Source: Sphingomonas sp.
GTDB taxonomy: Bacteria > Pseudomonadota > Alphaproteobacteria > Sphingomonadales > Sphingomonadaceae
Reading direction: 5' to 3'
Assembly: GCF_029239295.1 (NCBI RefSeq)
Contig: NZ_JAQZBC010000003.1
Location: forward strand, 150,178 to 214,177
DNA: 64,000 nt
Shown here: one piece after another, positions 47,971-57,070 of the stretch
Layout of the letters: each line of letters starts with the position of its first letter
Position numbering within the stretch: the first letter of the stretch is position 1
The notes under the pieces: generated by a model
What the model was told of the DNA's origin: nothing
Seen by the model: the letters and a program-made list of their open reading frames with translations, nothing else
Database searches by the model: none
Translations under genes and position numbers: made by a program

Positions 47971-49311
47971 TCAGGCGGCGGCGCGCACCGCGTCGCAGAT
48001 CCGGTCAACCACCGCCTCCACCTGTGCGGCGTCTTCGCCCTCGGCCATGACGCGGATCACCGGCTCCGTTCCGGAAGGGCGGATCACGAGCCGGCCGCTA
48101 TCGGCCAATTCGGCCTGCGCCGCAGCGATCGTCTGCTGAACGCTGTCGACCTCCAGCGGCTTGCCGCCGCGCGCATACTTCACGTTCTTGAGCAATTGCG
48201 GCAGCGGATCGAACCGGTGCAGCACTTCGCTCGCCGGAGCACCCGTACGTTGCACTTCGGCCAGGATCTGCAGCGCCGCGACCAGACCGTCGCCAGTAGT
48301 GCCGTAATCCGACAGGATGATGTGCCCCGACTGCTCGCCGCCGACATTGTACCCGCGCGCGCGCATAGCCTCCAACACGTAGCGATCGCCGACGGAGGTG
48401 CGCACCAGCCCTAGACCCTGCGCGGCAAGATGCCGCTCCAGCCCGAGGTTCGACATGATCGTCGCGACGAGGCCGCCCCCGGCCAGCGCGCCGCGGCGGG
48501 CGAAACTGGTCGCGATCGTCGCCATTAACTGGTCGCCATCAACGACCCGGCCATGTTCGTCGACGACGATTAGCCGGTCGGCATCACCGTCGAGCGCGAT
48601 CCCAATCGCCGCGCCGCTCGCCACCACCGTTTCGGACAGGGTCTGCGGTGCGGTGGAGCCGACGCGGTGGTTGATGTTCTTGCCGTTGGGCTCGACGCCG
48701 ATCGCCACGACCTCCGCGCCAAGCTCCCACAGAGCCGATGGCGCCACCTGATAGGCCGCGCCGTTTGCGCAATCGATCACCACCTTCAGCCCGTCGAGCC
48801 GCAGATCGGCCGGGAAGGTGGATTTCGCAAAGTGGATATAGCGGCCGCGCGCATCCTCGACGCGGCGGGCCCGGCCGATGTCGCCGGCGGCGGCCAGCGC
48901 CACTTCGCCATCGATCAGCGATTCGATGGCGAGCTCTGCCTCGTCGGACAATTTGTAGCCGTCCGGGCCGAACAGCTTGATCCCGTTGTCGTCGTAGGGA
49001 TTGTGGCTCGCGGAGATCATCACGCCCAGATCGGCGCGCATCGACTGGGTCAGCATCGCCACGGCCGGGGTCGGCAGCGGGCCGAGAAGGACCACGTCCA
49101 TGCCGACCGCAGTGAAGCCCGCGACCAGCGCGTTTTCGAGCATATAGCCGGACAGTCGCGTGTCCTTGCCGATCACGACGCGGTGACGATGATCGCCGCG
49201 AACGAAGTGGGCGCCGGCCGCCATGCCCACCTTCATCGCCATTTGTGCGGTCATGGGCGAGATGTTGGTAAGGCCACGAATGCCGTCCGTGCCGAAATAC
49301 TTGCGTGCCAC
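47971..49311 (-). CDS. glmM: Phosphoglucosamine mutase
   Basis: A 446-residue alpha-D-phosphohexomutase that converts glucosamine-6-phosphate to glucosamine-1-phosphate for UDP-GlcNAc, feeding murA and LPS synthesis. It begins [15 protein letters not shown]. It carries the active phosphoserine in [16 protein letters not shown] (Ser102), the metal loop [16 protein letters not shown], the sugar-binding [19 protein letters not shown] and the phosphate-binding [15 protein letters not shown]. Length is typical. It is convergent with nadA and divergent from the symporter gene. Confidence 0.97.
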   Translation of the reverse strand: MARKYFGTDGIRGLTNISPMTAQMAMKVGMAAGAHFVRGDHRHRVVIGKDTRLSGYMLENALVAGFTAVGMDVVLLGPLPTPAVAMLTQSMRADLGVMISASHNPYDDNGIKLFGPDGYKLSDEAELAIESLIDGEVALAAAGDIGRARRVEDARGRYIHFAKSTFPADLRLDGLKVVIDCANGAAYQVAPSALWELGAEVVAIGVEPNGKNINHRVGSTAPQTLSETVVASGAAIGIALDGDADRLIVVDEHGRVVDGDQLMATIATSFARRGALAGGGLVATIMSNLGLERHLAAQGLGLVRTSVGDRYVLEAMRARGYNVGGEQSGHIILSDYGTTGDGLVAALQILAEVQRTGAPASEVLHRFDPLPQLLKNVKYARGGKPLEVDSVQQTIAAAQAELADSGRLVIRPSGTEPVIRVMAEGEDAAQVEAVVDRICDAVRAAA

Positions 49312-49478
49312 GCTTCGTCTCCACCCTTTTGTATCCCGGCGCGCTCACGATCACCGGCGCAACTTCAGGACAGGCTTGCTCCGGCCCTCTTGGTGCCGCA
49401 GAACCATTACTTTCTTGGCTCTTGCCGCGTGGTGGGCTGAGGGACAAGTCCCAGGTGACGAACAGTTCGAAAGGCGTG

Positions 49479-50747
49479 ATGTCCCAATCTACTCGCATTC
49501 TCCTGGCGCTGATCGCCGGGCTGGTCGTCGGCATCCTCCTCGCCGCTTACGCGCCCGGATCGGTCGATCCGACGATCGCGGTGGCGCAGCCGGTGGGGCA
49601 GGCGTGGCTCAACGCGCTGCAGATGACCATTGTCCCGCTGGTCTTCTCGTTGCTGGTGACAGGCGTCGCGGCGACCGCCAAGGCGGCGCAGGCTGGTCGC
49701 CTCGCGGGGCGCGCGGTGGCGCTTTACGTTGGCGTCATGGTAGCGTCGGCACTGTCTGCCGCTTTCCTCACACCCCTGTTCCTGGAACTGGTGCCGCTGC
49801 CCACGGATTCTGCGGCGGCGCTGCGTGCCGCGCTGACCGGGGTCGGCCCCAATCCGCCTGTGCCGCCGCTCGGTGAATTCCTTGCCGGCATTATCCCGAA
49901 CAATATCATCAAGACCACCGCCGACAGCAATTTCCTGTCGATGATCATCTTCGCGCTGATCTTCGCCTTTGCCCTGATGCGCATCGACGTCGAGCTGCGC
50001 GAGTTGCTGGTGCGGGTATTCACCGCCGTGCGCGATACGATGCTGGTGGTAATTGGCTGGGTGCTGTGGATCGGCCCGATCGGCGTGTTCGCACTGGCGC
50101 TCGTCGTCGGCGCGCGGGCTGGAAGCGGCGCGTTCCATGCGCTGGTCCATTACATCCTGATTGTCGCTTCGGTCGGTCTCGTCGTGACGCTGTGCGCCTA
50201 TCCGATGGCGATGTTCGGCGGGCGGGTGTCGCTGGCGCGCTTCTCGCGAGCCGTCCTGCCCAGCCAGGCTGTAGCGGTGTCGACGCAATCCTCGCTGGCG
50301 TCGCTGCCCGCCATGCTGGCCGGCGCGCAGTCGCTGGGCACCCCCGTCACCACGGCGGGCGTCACACTGCCGCTCGCGGTCGCGCTGCTGCGCGCGACGG
50401 GCCCGGCAATGAATTTCGCCGTGGCGATCTATATCGCGCATTGGTTCGGCGTGCCGCTGTCGCTGGGTACGCTGGCGGTCGGGACCCTCGTGGCGGCGCT
50501 GATGTCGTTGGGCGCGGTCAGCCTGCCCGGCACGGTCAGCTACGTCAGCTCTGTCGCGCCGGTCTGCGCCGCGATCGGCGCTCCTGCTGCGCCGCTCGGG
50601 CTGCTGGTTGCGGTCGAGACGCTGCCGGACATCATGCGCACGCTGGGTAACGTCATGTGGGATCTAGCCACCACGCTGACGCTGGCACGAGGTGAACGCA
50701 CCCCTGCTGACGAGGCGGATGCGCTGGTGGAACAGATGATCGACTAA
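49479..50747 (+). CDS. Dicarboxylate/amino acid:cation symporter (DAACS family)
   Basis: A 422-residue membrane transporter of the GltP/DctA type with eight helices and two re-entrant loops. Visible motifs are the serine-rich VSTQSSLASLPAML hairpin and the GPAMNFAVAIYIAHWFG helix-7 region (NMDGT-like place altered to NFAVA). ATG 49479 follows AAAGG. The reading frame extended to 49305 covers the divergent promoter with glmM and is not used. Substrate (dicarboxylate, glutamate or other) cannot be set, since the family NMDGT cation motif is not classical here. Confidence 0.88.
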   Translation: MSQSTRILLALIAGLVVGILLAAYAPGSVDPTIAVAQPVGQAWLNALQMTIVPLVFSLLVTGVAATAKAAQAGRLAGRAVALYVGVMVASALSAAFLTPLFLELVPLPTDSAAALRAALTGVGPNPPVPPLGEFLAGIIPNNIIKTTADSNFLSMIIFALIFAFALMRIDVELRELLVRVFTAVRDTMLVVIGWVLWIGPIGVFALALVVGARAGSGAFHALVHYILIVASVGLVVTLCAYPMAMFGGRVSLARFSRAVLPSQAVAVSTQSSLASLPAMLAGAQSLGTPVTTAGVTLPLAVALLRATGPAMNFAVAIYIAHWFGVPLSLGTLAVGTLVAALMSLGAVSLPGTVSYVSSVAPVCAAIGAPAAPLGLLVAVETLPDIMRTLGNVMWDLATTLTLARGERTPADEADALVEQMID

Positions 50748-50769
50748 GCGCAGGCGCTCACGTCGCAGG

Positions 50770-51609
50770 TCAGCGACGCAGCGCCCAGCGCAGAACGTTG
50801 CTCATGCCACGCGCACCCATACGAATGGCGGGGCGGCCGATCGCGCTCGGCGTGCGGCCGTGCATCGACGCAGCCCAGGGCGGCAGGAGTTCGATCCCTG
50901 CCGGTGCGACGATCGCCAGCGCGCCGGTGGTCATCGCATCGGGGCCAGTTGCCAGCAGGGCGTCCGCCACTTCGCGGGTGCGCGCGTCAAAGCGAAGGTC
51001 GCGCCGGACGTCACGGTAATAAGAATCCATCGCGCGTCTTGATGTCGGTACATCCTGCGCGCCCAGACGCTCGGCGATGGTGGCGGTTTCCGCCAGATAG
51101 CGGTCCTGCTCCGCCCCGGTCAGCGATGGATCGCGGTAGCGCACATAGGCGCGCAGGAAGCTGTCGACCTCGGCCACATGGACCCAGGTGAGAAGTGCCG
51201 GATCATTGGCATCGTAGGGCGTACCGTCCGGCAGCGTTCCCGATACCCGATCGTGGATTGATCGAACGCGATTGATCGCCGCTGTTGCGGATGCCGTGCT
51301 GCCAAAGGTGGTGAGCGCAATGAACTGAGCGGTGCGCCGCAGGCGCCCCAGTCGGTCGCGGCGGAAATCGCTGTGATCCCAGACACCGGCGAGAGCCAGC
51401 GGGTGCAGCATCTGCAGCAGCAACGCCGACACCCCGCCGATCATCATCGCGGAAAAATCGCCATGCACCCGCCAGGCGATCGATCCTGGGCCGAACAGCC
51501 CCGGATCGCCGGGTGGTCGCGACAGGTCGACCGAACCCGAACCGACAAGCGCACGGATGCGCCCGCCGATCGCGTCACGCACGCCGGGCAGCGATGCTGC
51601 CCGGTTCAT
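50770..51609 (-). CDS. DUF2236 (MpaB/LCP-type) oxygenase-like protein
   Basis: A 279-residue protein of the DUF2236 family, which includes fungal MpaB and bacterial latex-clearing protein, haem- or metal-dependent oxygenases. The segments GPGSIAWRVHGDFSAMMIGGVSALLLQMLHPLALAGVWDHSDFR, HDRVSGTLPDGTPYDANDPALLTWVHVAEVDSFL and ALLPPWAASMHG-like IELLPPWAASM fit the family well, with several conserved His. It lies 6 bp after mucR on the same strand. Biological substrate is unknown. Confidence 0.87.
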   Translation of the reverse strand: MNRAASLPGVRDAIGGRIRALVGSGSVDLSRPPGDPGLFGPGSIAWRVHGDFSAMMIGGVSALLLQMLHPLALAGVWDHSDFRRDRLGRLRRTAQFIALTTFGSTASATAAINRVRSIHDRVSGTLPDGTPYDANDPALLTWVHVAEVDSFLRAYVRYRDPSLTGAEQDRYLAETATIAERLGAQDVPTSRRAMDSYYRDVRRDLRFDARTREVADALLATGPDAMTTGALAIVAPAGIELLPPWAASMHGRTPSAIGRPAIRMGARGMSNVLRWALRR

Positions 51610-51615
51610 GCAGGC

Positions 51616-52116
51616 TTATTCCTCGCCAGCTGCTGGCGCTGCCGGCTTGCGGCCGCGCTTCGCGCCGCCGGCCTCATTGCCCTTGCGGGTCATGCCCGGC
51701 TTGCGACCGAGGCCGATCTTCTTGGCCATTGCCCGGCGCGCTTCCGAGTAATTCTCGGCAACCATCGGATAATCAGGCTTCAGGCCATAACGCTGGCGAT
51801 ATTCCGCTGGCGTCAATCCGTGGCCGGCAAGATGCCGGCGCAGCGTCTTGTACGGCTTCCCGTCGATCATCGAAATGATGTGATCCTTGGAAGCAAGCGA
51901 CTTACGCACAGAAACGGCCGGCGTGTATTCGCCGACGGGTTCTTCATCGGTTGCGATCTGCGTGTTGGTCGACAGCTGATTCACCGCTTCGTGCATCTTG
52001 TGCAGAAATCCCGGCACCTCATCGCTGGATGCACGCGTGTTAGGATTCGACAGCCAAGCGATGGTCAGCTCCGTGGCCAGCTCAACCGCATTGATGTCGG
52101 CGGAATCTTCGGTCAT
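51616..52116 (-). CDS. MucR/Ros-family transcriptional regulator
   Basis: A 166-residue H-NS-like zinc-finger regulator. N-terminal oligomerisation helices (ELTIAWLSNP) precede the domain YTPAVSVRKSLASKDHIISMIDGKPYKTLRRHLAGHGLTPAEYRQRYGLKPDYPMVAENYSEARR, which is the MucR hallmark. No C2H2 cysteines lie before it, as in some sphingomonad MucR proteins. The C-terminus is basic. ATG 52116 with AAGGAG upstream is chosen over the longer frame at 52155. MucR proteins control surface polysaccharide and cell-cycle genes by binding AT-rich DNA and usually repress themselves. Confidence 0.92.
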   Translation of the reverse strand: MTEDSADINAVELATELTIAWLSNPNTRASSDEVPGFLHKMHEAVNQLSTNTQIATDEEPVGEYTPAVSVRKSLASKDHIISMIDGKPYKTLRRHLAGHGLTPAEYRQRYGLKPDYPMVAENYSEARRAMAKKIGLGRKPGMTRKGNEAGGAKRGRKPAAPAAGEE

Positions 52117-52345
52117 TTGTACACTCCTTACTTTTTTGTTGCCTAATCGCGCCAACTGTGCGGGTCAACAAAATCGTTGATCGAAAACATCGCTTTCTCT
52201 TGAAGTGGTATCGCGTTCTAAAATTTTAGTCGGAACTTTGTTCTTAGGGAAAACCACAATTAACTACATTCATCCTGGGTTAACCCTTTGTAGGTAATAG
52301 TAGTTACCCCTCGCCGACTGCGTTCATGGATCGTATCGCACGGCA
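52117..52345. promoter_or_regulatory. AT-rich divergent promoter region with palindromes (mucR / DMT exporter)
   Basis: This gap is clearly more AT-rich than its surroundings and holds several T-tracts. It contains GGGTTAACCC (52277-52286), GGTAA-TAGTAG-TTACC (52293-52308) and a wider AACTAC/GTAGTT pair (52262-52267 and 52300-52305). It is a plausible MucR target for autoregulation and control of the divergent transporter. Confidence 0.45.
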
Positions 52346-53254
52346 ATGGTGCCAATTCGCTCTTCATCCGTATCTCCGGCCTTCGCCTTTCTGGTTGCGG
52401 CACTCGGCATCGCGCTGTTTTCAGTAATGGACGCGGTGATGAAGGGGTTGGTGCTGGCGATCGGTGTCTACAACACCATGCTCTGGCGATCCTTCGGCAA
52501 CGTTGCGCTGGGTGCCGTCGCATGGGGCGTGGTGGGTGTTCGCCGCCCAAGTCGCCGCGCAATGCTGCTTCATCTCGGACGTGGATCAATCACTTGCGCG
52601 ATGGGACTGCTGTTCTTCTGGGGACTGGCGCGTGTGCCGATGGCGCAGGCCATTGCCCTGTCCTACATCGCGCCGATCCTCGCGCTGATCCTCGCGGCCT
52701 GGTGGCTGCGTGAGCGTGTATCGATCAGGACGATAGGCGCGGTAATTGCGGCCAGCCTAGGTATTGCGACCATTTTGGCGGGACAGGCACAAACGGCGCT
52801 GGGCGCGGAGGCATTCGAGGGGGCGGTCGCGATCCTCGCGTCAGCGGTGCTCTATGCCGTTAACCTGATCCTTACGCGGCTACAGTCGCTTGCCGCCCGC
52901 CCGGCGGAAACCGCCTTTTTCCAGTCGGGCGTCATTCTGCTGATCCTGATCGCCGCTGCGCCGTGGCTGGCCGTGCTGCCGCCAACTGCGACACTCCTGC
53001 CGCTCGCCGGGGCGACGCTGCTCGCCTTTGCGTCGATGATGCTGCTGTCGTGGGCCTATGGTCATGGCGAGGCGGGTTATCTGGCGATGACGGAATACAC
53101 GTCCTTCGTGTATGCGGCTGTGCTCGGCTTCCTGGTCTTTGGCGAGCGTGTGTCACCCTATACGCTCGTCGGGGCCAGCGTGATCGTCGTCGCGTGTATC
53201 GTGGCCGCCCGCCGGCGTGACATTGCGGCGCAAACACTGGAACAGGCGGCATGA
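52346..53254 (+). CDS. DMT-superfamily (EamA) exporter
   Basis: A 302-residue membrane protein with ten hydrophobic segments forming two EamA repeats. The first ends near LRERVSIRTIGAVIAASLGIATILAG and the second near VFGERVSPYTLVGASVIVVACIVAARRR. Both carry the Glu-Arg-x-S boundary motif seen at EamA helices 8/9. This family exports amino acids or small metabolites. The start at ATG 52346 is used. It overlaps the next acetyltransferase gene by 4 bp, and the pair could modify and expel a metabolite. Confidence 0.9.
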   Translation: MVPIRSSSVSPAFAFLVAALGIALFSVMDAVMKGLVLAIGVYNTMLWRSFGNVALGAVAWGVVGVRRPSRRAMLLHLGRGSITCAMGLLFFWGLARVPMAQAIALSYIAPILALILAAWWLRERVSIRTIGAVIAASLGIATILAGQAQTALGAEAFEGAVAILASAVLYAVNLILTRLQSLAARPAETAFFQSGVILLILIAAAPWLAVLPPTATLLPLAGATLLAFASMMLLSWAYGHGEAGYLAMTEYTSFVYAAVLGFLVFGERVSPYTLVGASVIVVACIVAARRRDIAAQTLEQAA

Positions 53255-53736
53255 CTATCACCATCCGTGCCGCCGAACCCGCAGACGTTCCCACCATCCT
53301 TCGTTTCGTACGCGAACTCGCCGCCTATGAGCGCGAACCCGACGCCGTCGAGGCGACGGAGCCGATGTTCTACGACGCGCTGTTCGGCGCCGCTCCTGCG
53401 GCCGAGGTGCTGATGGCGGTGCGCGATGGCGTCAGCATCGGCTTTGCCTTGTTCTTCCACACCTTCTCGACATGGACCGGGCGGCGCGGACTGTGGCTGG
53501 AGGATCTCTACGTCACGCCCGACGCGAGGGGCTCAGGCGCAGGCGCGGCATTGCTGCGTACATTGGCGCAGATCGCACTCGATCGCGATTGCCCGCGGCT
53601 GGAATGGACCGTGCTCGACTGGAACACCCCGGCGCTTGAGTTCTATCGTGCCAAGGGCGCCTTGCCGCAGGCGGAATGGACGACCCAGCGAGTGACCGGC
53701 GCCGCGCTCCACCAGCTCGCCGGCCGGGCATCCTGA
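53251..53736 (+). CDS. GNAT-family N-acetyltransferase
   Basis: A 161-residue acetyl-CoA-dependent acetyltransferase. It begins TITIRAAEPADVPTILRFVRELAAYE. The acetyl-CoA-binding motif A is LEDLYVTPDARGSGAGAALLRTLAQIA, with the Arg-x-x-Gly-x-Gly/Ala signature. The motif-B end WTVLDWNTPALEFYRAKGA is clear. This combination is typical of the diamine/spermidine N-acetyltransferase-like group, so a small amine substrate is possible. It is coupled (ATGA-type overlap) with the DMT exporter. Confidence 0.92.
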   Translation: MTITIRAAEPADVPTILRFVRELAAYEREPDAVEATEPMFYDALFGAAPAAEVLMAVRDGVSIGFALFFHTFSTWTGRRGLWLEDLYVTPDARGSGAGAALLRTLAQIALDRDCPRLEWTVLDWNTPALEFYRAKGALPQAEWTTQRVTGAALHQLAGRAS

Positions 53737-53745
53737 TGGCCTGAA

Positions 53746-53784
53746 CGCAAAAACGGGCGCCGCTCCGGTGTAGAGCGGCGCCCG
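53746..53784 (-). terminator. Rho-independent terminator of ppa
   Basis: A perfect 12-bp stem (53754-53765 with 53773-53784) is followed on the minus strand by a run of five T. It lies 22 bp beyond the ppa stop, and it may also stop plus-strand transcription from the GNAT gene. Confidence 0.85.
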
Positions 53785-53806
53785 TCGGTCGTTCAGCGGA
53801 AAGGGA

Positions 53807-54382
53807 TCAGCGACCGGCTACGTCGTGATCGTGGGGTTCCTCACCCTGCTTCTTCGCTTCATTGTAGCGCTCGATCGCTTCAACCGTGATCTGGCGTGCC
53901 TCATCGGCGCCGCCCCACTTGCCGATACGGACCCACTTCTTCTTTTCCAGATCCTTATAGTGGGTGAAGAAGTGTTCGATCTGCTCGAACACGATCTCGG
54001 GGAGATCGTCCTTCTCGCCGACCTTGGAATAATAAGGGAAGGTCTGGTCGACTGGCACGCAGACGAGCTTCTCGTCGCCGCCGGCCTCATCCTCCAGGTT
54101 CAGCACCGCGATCGGCCGCGCGCGCACGACGCAGCCCGGGATGAACGGCGAGCGCGAGACGACCAGCGCGTCGAGCGGATCACCGTCGGGCGACAGCGTG
54201 TGCGGCACGAAGCCGTAGTTCGCCGGATAGCGCATCGGCGTGTGCAGGATGCGATCGACGAACAGCGCACCGCTGGCCTTGTCGAACTCATATTTCACCG
54301 GCTCGCCACCGGTCGGCACTTCGATGATGACGTTCAGGCTGTGCGGCGGGTTGTCGCCCGTCGGCACCATGTCGATGCGCAT
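53807..54382 (-). CDS. ppa: Inorganic pyrophosphatase
   Basis: A 191-residue soluble family I pyrophosphatase that drives biosynthetic reactions by splitting PPi. The metal site SPDGDPLDALVVSR with the D-x-D-P-x-D motif is intact. So are the N-terminal EVPTGGEPVKYEFDK, the YPANYGFVPHTL segment and the C-terminal HYKDLEKKKWVRIGKW. Length is slightly longer than E. coli Ppa. It has its own terminator downstream and follows the M61 gene's opposite end by 45 bp; expression is probably monocistronic. Confidence 0.97.
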   Translation of the reverse strand: MRIDMVPTGDNPPHSLNVIIEVPTGGEPVKYEFDKASGALFVDRILHTPMRYPANYGFVPHTLSPDGDPLDALVVSRSPFIPGCVVRARPIAVLNLEDEAGGDEKLVCVPVDQTFPYYSKVGEKDDLPEIVFEQIEHFFTHYKDLEKKKWVRIGKWGGADEARQITVEAIERYNEAKKQGEEPHDHDVAGR

Positions 54383-54427
54383 GCTGTAAGTCCCTTGTCC
54401 TTGAATGTGTCTGGTTGCAGCCCCGGG

Positions 54428-56344
54428 TCAGCGCGGCGAGAGCAGCCGGTCCAGACCGGCCTCTGCTGTGCCGATCTTTTCGAGCCGCGGGTAGCGCAGC
54501 CCGCCGCGCCAGTCGAGCGTCACCTGACGGTAGTTGTCGCCGTTCTTGACCCACAATTGCACCGGCTGCTGGCTGTCCTTGGCAGCGGCGATCGCCGCCT
54601 TCAGTCGGTCGTCCGAATAGCTCTGGCCGTTGACCGAGACGATTGTGGTGCCGATCGTCAGCCCCGCGTCGAACGCCGGCGATCCCCAGGTGACGCCGGT
54701 GACGTCGCCGCCCTGGCCCACGACGAAGCCGCCGGAATAGGTGAGGTCGGTGTTCTTGCGGGTCTTTTCATTCGCGCGGAACGATGCGGTCGGCTCGGCC
54801 GAATATACCAAGCGGTAGCCGTTGCGCTCGAACCCGGAGAGCGGGGCGCCCTTGGCATTTTCGTTCAGCCGCTGCGTCAGCAGCCCGCGCCAGTCATGCG
54901 GCTGGATCTTGTCCAGCGTCGCGACCACGTCGTCAAACTCGTAGGTCAGAACGCCCCAATCGCCGTCACGCATGCCGAAGAAGGCGCGGGCGAAATCGTC
55001 GATCGACTTTTTGCCGCCTGACAACTGGCGCAGCAGCGAATCGACCTCCAGCCAGACCAGCAGGCCCTCGTTGTAATAATCCTCGCTACGCTGCCAGCTC
55101 GTCCAGCCCTTGGGCCGGCGGGCGGAGATCACCGGATCGTTGGTGGTGTCGATCAGCGCGCGCCACTGCCGCGCCGGCTGGCTGTCATACAGCGCCGCGA
55201 TCGCCGCCAGCTGATCCAGCGTATCCTGCTTGGAAACGAGGCCCGAACGCGCCTGCAGGACATAACCCCAGAATTGCGTCTGCCCTTCATACACCCAGAG
55301 CAGCGAATTGCGCATCGGCATGCGGAAATCGGGCGTCCACGAATCCGCGCCGCGCCGGAACTTGCCGTTCCAGCTGTGGGTGAATTCGTGCGGCAGCAGG
55401 TTGCGCCGGCCGGGACCATCATTCCACTTGGTGAAATAGCCCGGCGTCACGCCGTTCTCGCTCGACCGGTGATGCTCCAGCCCGATGCTGCCGAGATTGT
55501 CGGTGATCGACACGAGGAAGGTGTAATTGTCGTAATGCTGCGCGCCGAACGTCTTCACCGCCTGATCAACCAGTCGCTTGTGCGCGTCGATCTGCGCCGG
55601 CGTGGCGGCAAGCTCGCCCGGCGTGTCGGCATAGACGGCCAGCTTCACCCGGTTGCTGAGCGGCCAGGTCTTGCCATAGCGCCCCGCGAGAATCGGCGAA
55701 TCGACAAGGGTGTCATAGTCGGTCGTCTGGTAGCTGTAGGTCGAACCGTTCACCTTGGCCGGCAGCGCGCCTGCCGCGGTCCAGCCGTCGGGATAGGTCA
55801 CCGTCATCTGGATCGGGATCTGCCGGGTGAAATAGCCGGCCGGATACAGGCTCACCGAATTGGGCTGGAGGCTCAGCATCTCGGGCGTCATCACCACGCG
55901 GCCCTGGTCGGGCTTGGTGGCCGAGATGAACTGGAAGCTCGCCTCGATCGTCTTGGTGCCCTGCGGCACATCGAGGTCGAAGGCGTAGACGTCGACCGTG
56001 TCGCGCGTCCACGGGATGACCTTGCCGTCGGCCTTGAACACCAGCCCAGCCAGCTTCTCGATCTCGCCGCGCGGCCCGTGCTTGCCGGGCAGCCATGCCG
56101 GGTACAGCAACACCGTCGGCCCGGCCTTCGCCACCGGGATCGTCTGCGTCACGCGAAAGATGCGGCGACCGATGTCGGTCGCATCGACCTTCAGCGCGAT
56201 CGTGCCCGGATAGGGCTGGTCAACCGGCGCCGGAATCGTGTCGACGATCGGGGAAGGCTGCGGGGTCGAGTTGCCGGCGGGAACCTGGGCGACAACGGCG
56301 GCAGTGGACGCGAGCAGCGCGCCCGCAATGACGATACGGAACAT
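54428..56344 (-). CDS. M61-family glycyl aminopeptidase-like metallopeptidase with PDZ domain
   Basis: A 638-residue secreted zinc peptidase. The signal peptide (IVIAGALLASTAAVVAQ) is followed by a beta-rich N-terminal domain. The catalytic domain has HEFTHSW (His319, Glu320, His323) and DYYNEGLLVWLEVDSLLR, containing the distal Glu. A C-terminal PDZ domain (GSPAFDAGLTIGTTIVSVNGQSYS) ends the protein. This is the order in M61 peptidases that cleave N-terminal glycine or small residues. It acts in the periplasm. It lies 45 bp upstream of ppa. Confidence 0.93.
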   Translation of the reverse strand: MFRIVIAGALLASTAAVVAQVPAGNSTPQPSPIVDTIPAPVDQPYPGTIALKVDATDIGRRIFRVTQTIPVAKAGPTVLLYPAWLPGKHGPRGEIEKLAGLVFKADGKVIPWTRDTVDVYAFDLDVPQGTKTIEASFQFISATKPDQGRVVMTPEMLSLQPNSVSLYPAGYFTRQIPIQMTVTYPDGWTAAGALPAKVNGSTYSYQTTDYDTLVDSPILAGRYGKTWPLSNRVKLAVYADTPGELAATPAQIDAHKRLVDQAVKTFGAQHYDNYTFLVSITDNLGSIGLEHHRSSENGVTPGYFTKWNDGPGRRNLLPHEFTHSWNGKFRRGADSWTPDFRMPMRNSLLWVYEGQTQFWGYVLQARSGLVSKQDTLDQLAAIAALYDSQPARQWRALIDTTNDPVISARRPKGWTSWQRSEDYYNEGLLVWLEVDSLLRQLSGGKKSIDDFARAFFGMRDGDWGVLTYEFDDVVATLDKIQPHDWRGLLTQRLNENAKGAPLSGFERNGYRLVYSAEPTASFRANEKTRKNTDLTYSGGFVVGQGGDVTGVTWGSPAFDAGLTIGTTIVSVNGQSYSDDRLKAAIAAAKDSQQPVQLWVKNGDNYRQVTLDWRGGLRYPRLEKIGTAEAGLDRLLSPR

Positions 56345-56377
56345 GGCTGACCCCGCTAGCGTCCAAAGCCGCGAAGC

Positions 56378-57022
56378 TCAATTGCCCAACATGTTGATCG
56401 TGAAGGCGACCACGCCCAGGTTGAAGATGAATGCCGCCAATCCGTGGCCGATCACCACGCGGCGCATGGCACGCGACTGGATCGCCACATCAGCCGTCTG
56501 GAACGTCATGCCCAGCGTGAAGGCGAAATAGATGAAGTCCCAATAATCGGGGGAATCGCCGCTCGGGAAATCCAGCCCACCCGCATCTTCGCCCTCCACC
56601 CGGGTGTAGAAGAGATGCGCGTAATGCAACGCGTAGACGGTGTTCGAGAACAGCCATGCCGCTGCGAGCGTCGTGATGATCAGCACCCGATCCCGGCCCC
56701 CGCCCCCTGTACCCAGCTCGCTAGCGACAGCCACCAGGATCACTGCCGTCACCAGCGCGGTCAGCACCAATAATGCCGTTCGATTGGCATCATTCTCCTG
56801 CGCCGCGCGGCGCATGTCTGCCGTCTTGTCGTCCAGCAGGGGCAACAGAGAAAGGAGGAACAGCACGCTGGCCGTGTCAAAGCCGATCATCAGCACCCGG
56901 CCGGCGGGCGCTCCGGCCAAGGCAGCGGCGGTACAGGCCATGATCAGCAAGACCGCGAATGCCAGAAAGCGCGGGGGAGCGATCGTGTTGCCGACCTGCC
57001 AGCCGCTGCGCGCTCTTGTCAT
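56378..57022 (-). CDS. DUF1345 membrane protein
   Basis: A 214-residue integral membrane protein with about five hydrophobic segments. It contains the DUF1345 blocks [38 protein letters not shown] and [55 protein letters not shown], the last of which resembles a potassium-channel-like pore and helix region ([10 protein letters not shown]). Function is unknown. It is divergent from hisS with fewer than 50 bp between. Confidence 0.88.
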   Translation of the reverse strand: MTRARSGWQVGNTIAPPRFLAFAVLLIMACTAAALAGAPAGRVLMIGFDTASVLFLLSLLPLLDDKTADMRRAAQENDANRTALLVLTALVTAVILVAVASELGTGGGGRDRVLIITTLAAAWLFSNTVYALHYAHLFYTRVEGEDAGGLDFPSGDSPDYWDFIYFAFTLGMTFQTADVAIQSRAMRRVVIGHGLAAFIFNLGVVAFTINMLGN

Positions 57023-57070
57023 GCGTCAGGTGCTAGCGCGCCGCGCCACGCGCGCCTAGATGCCGCCGTG

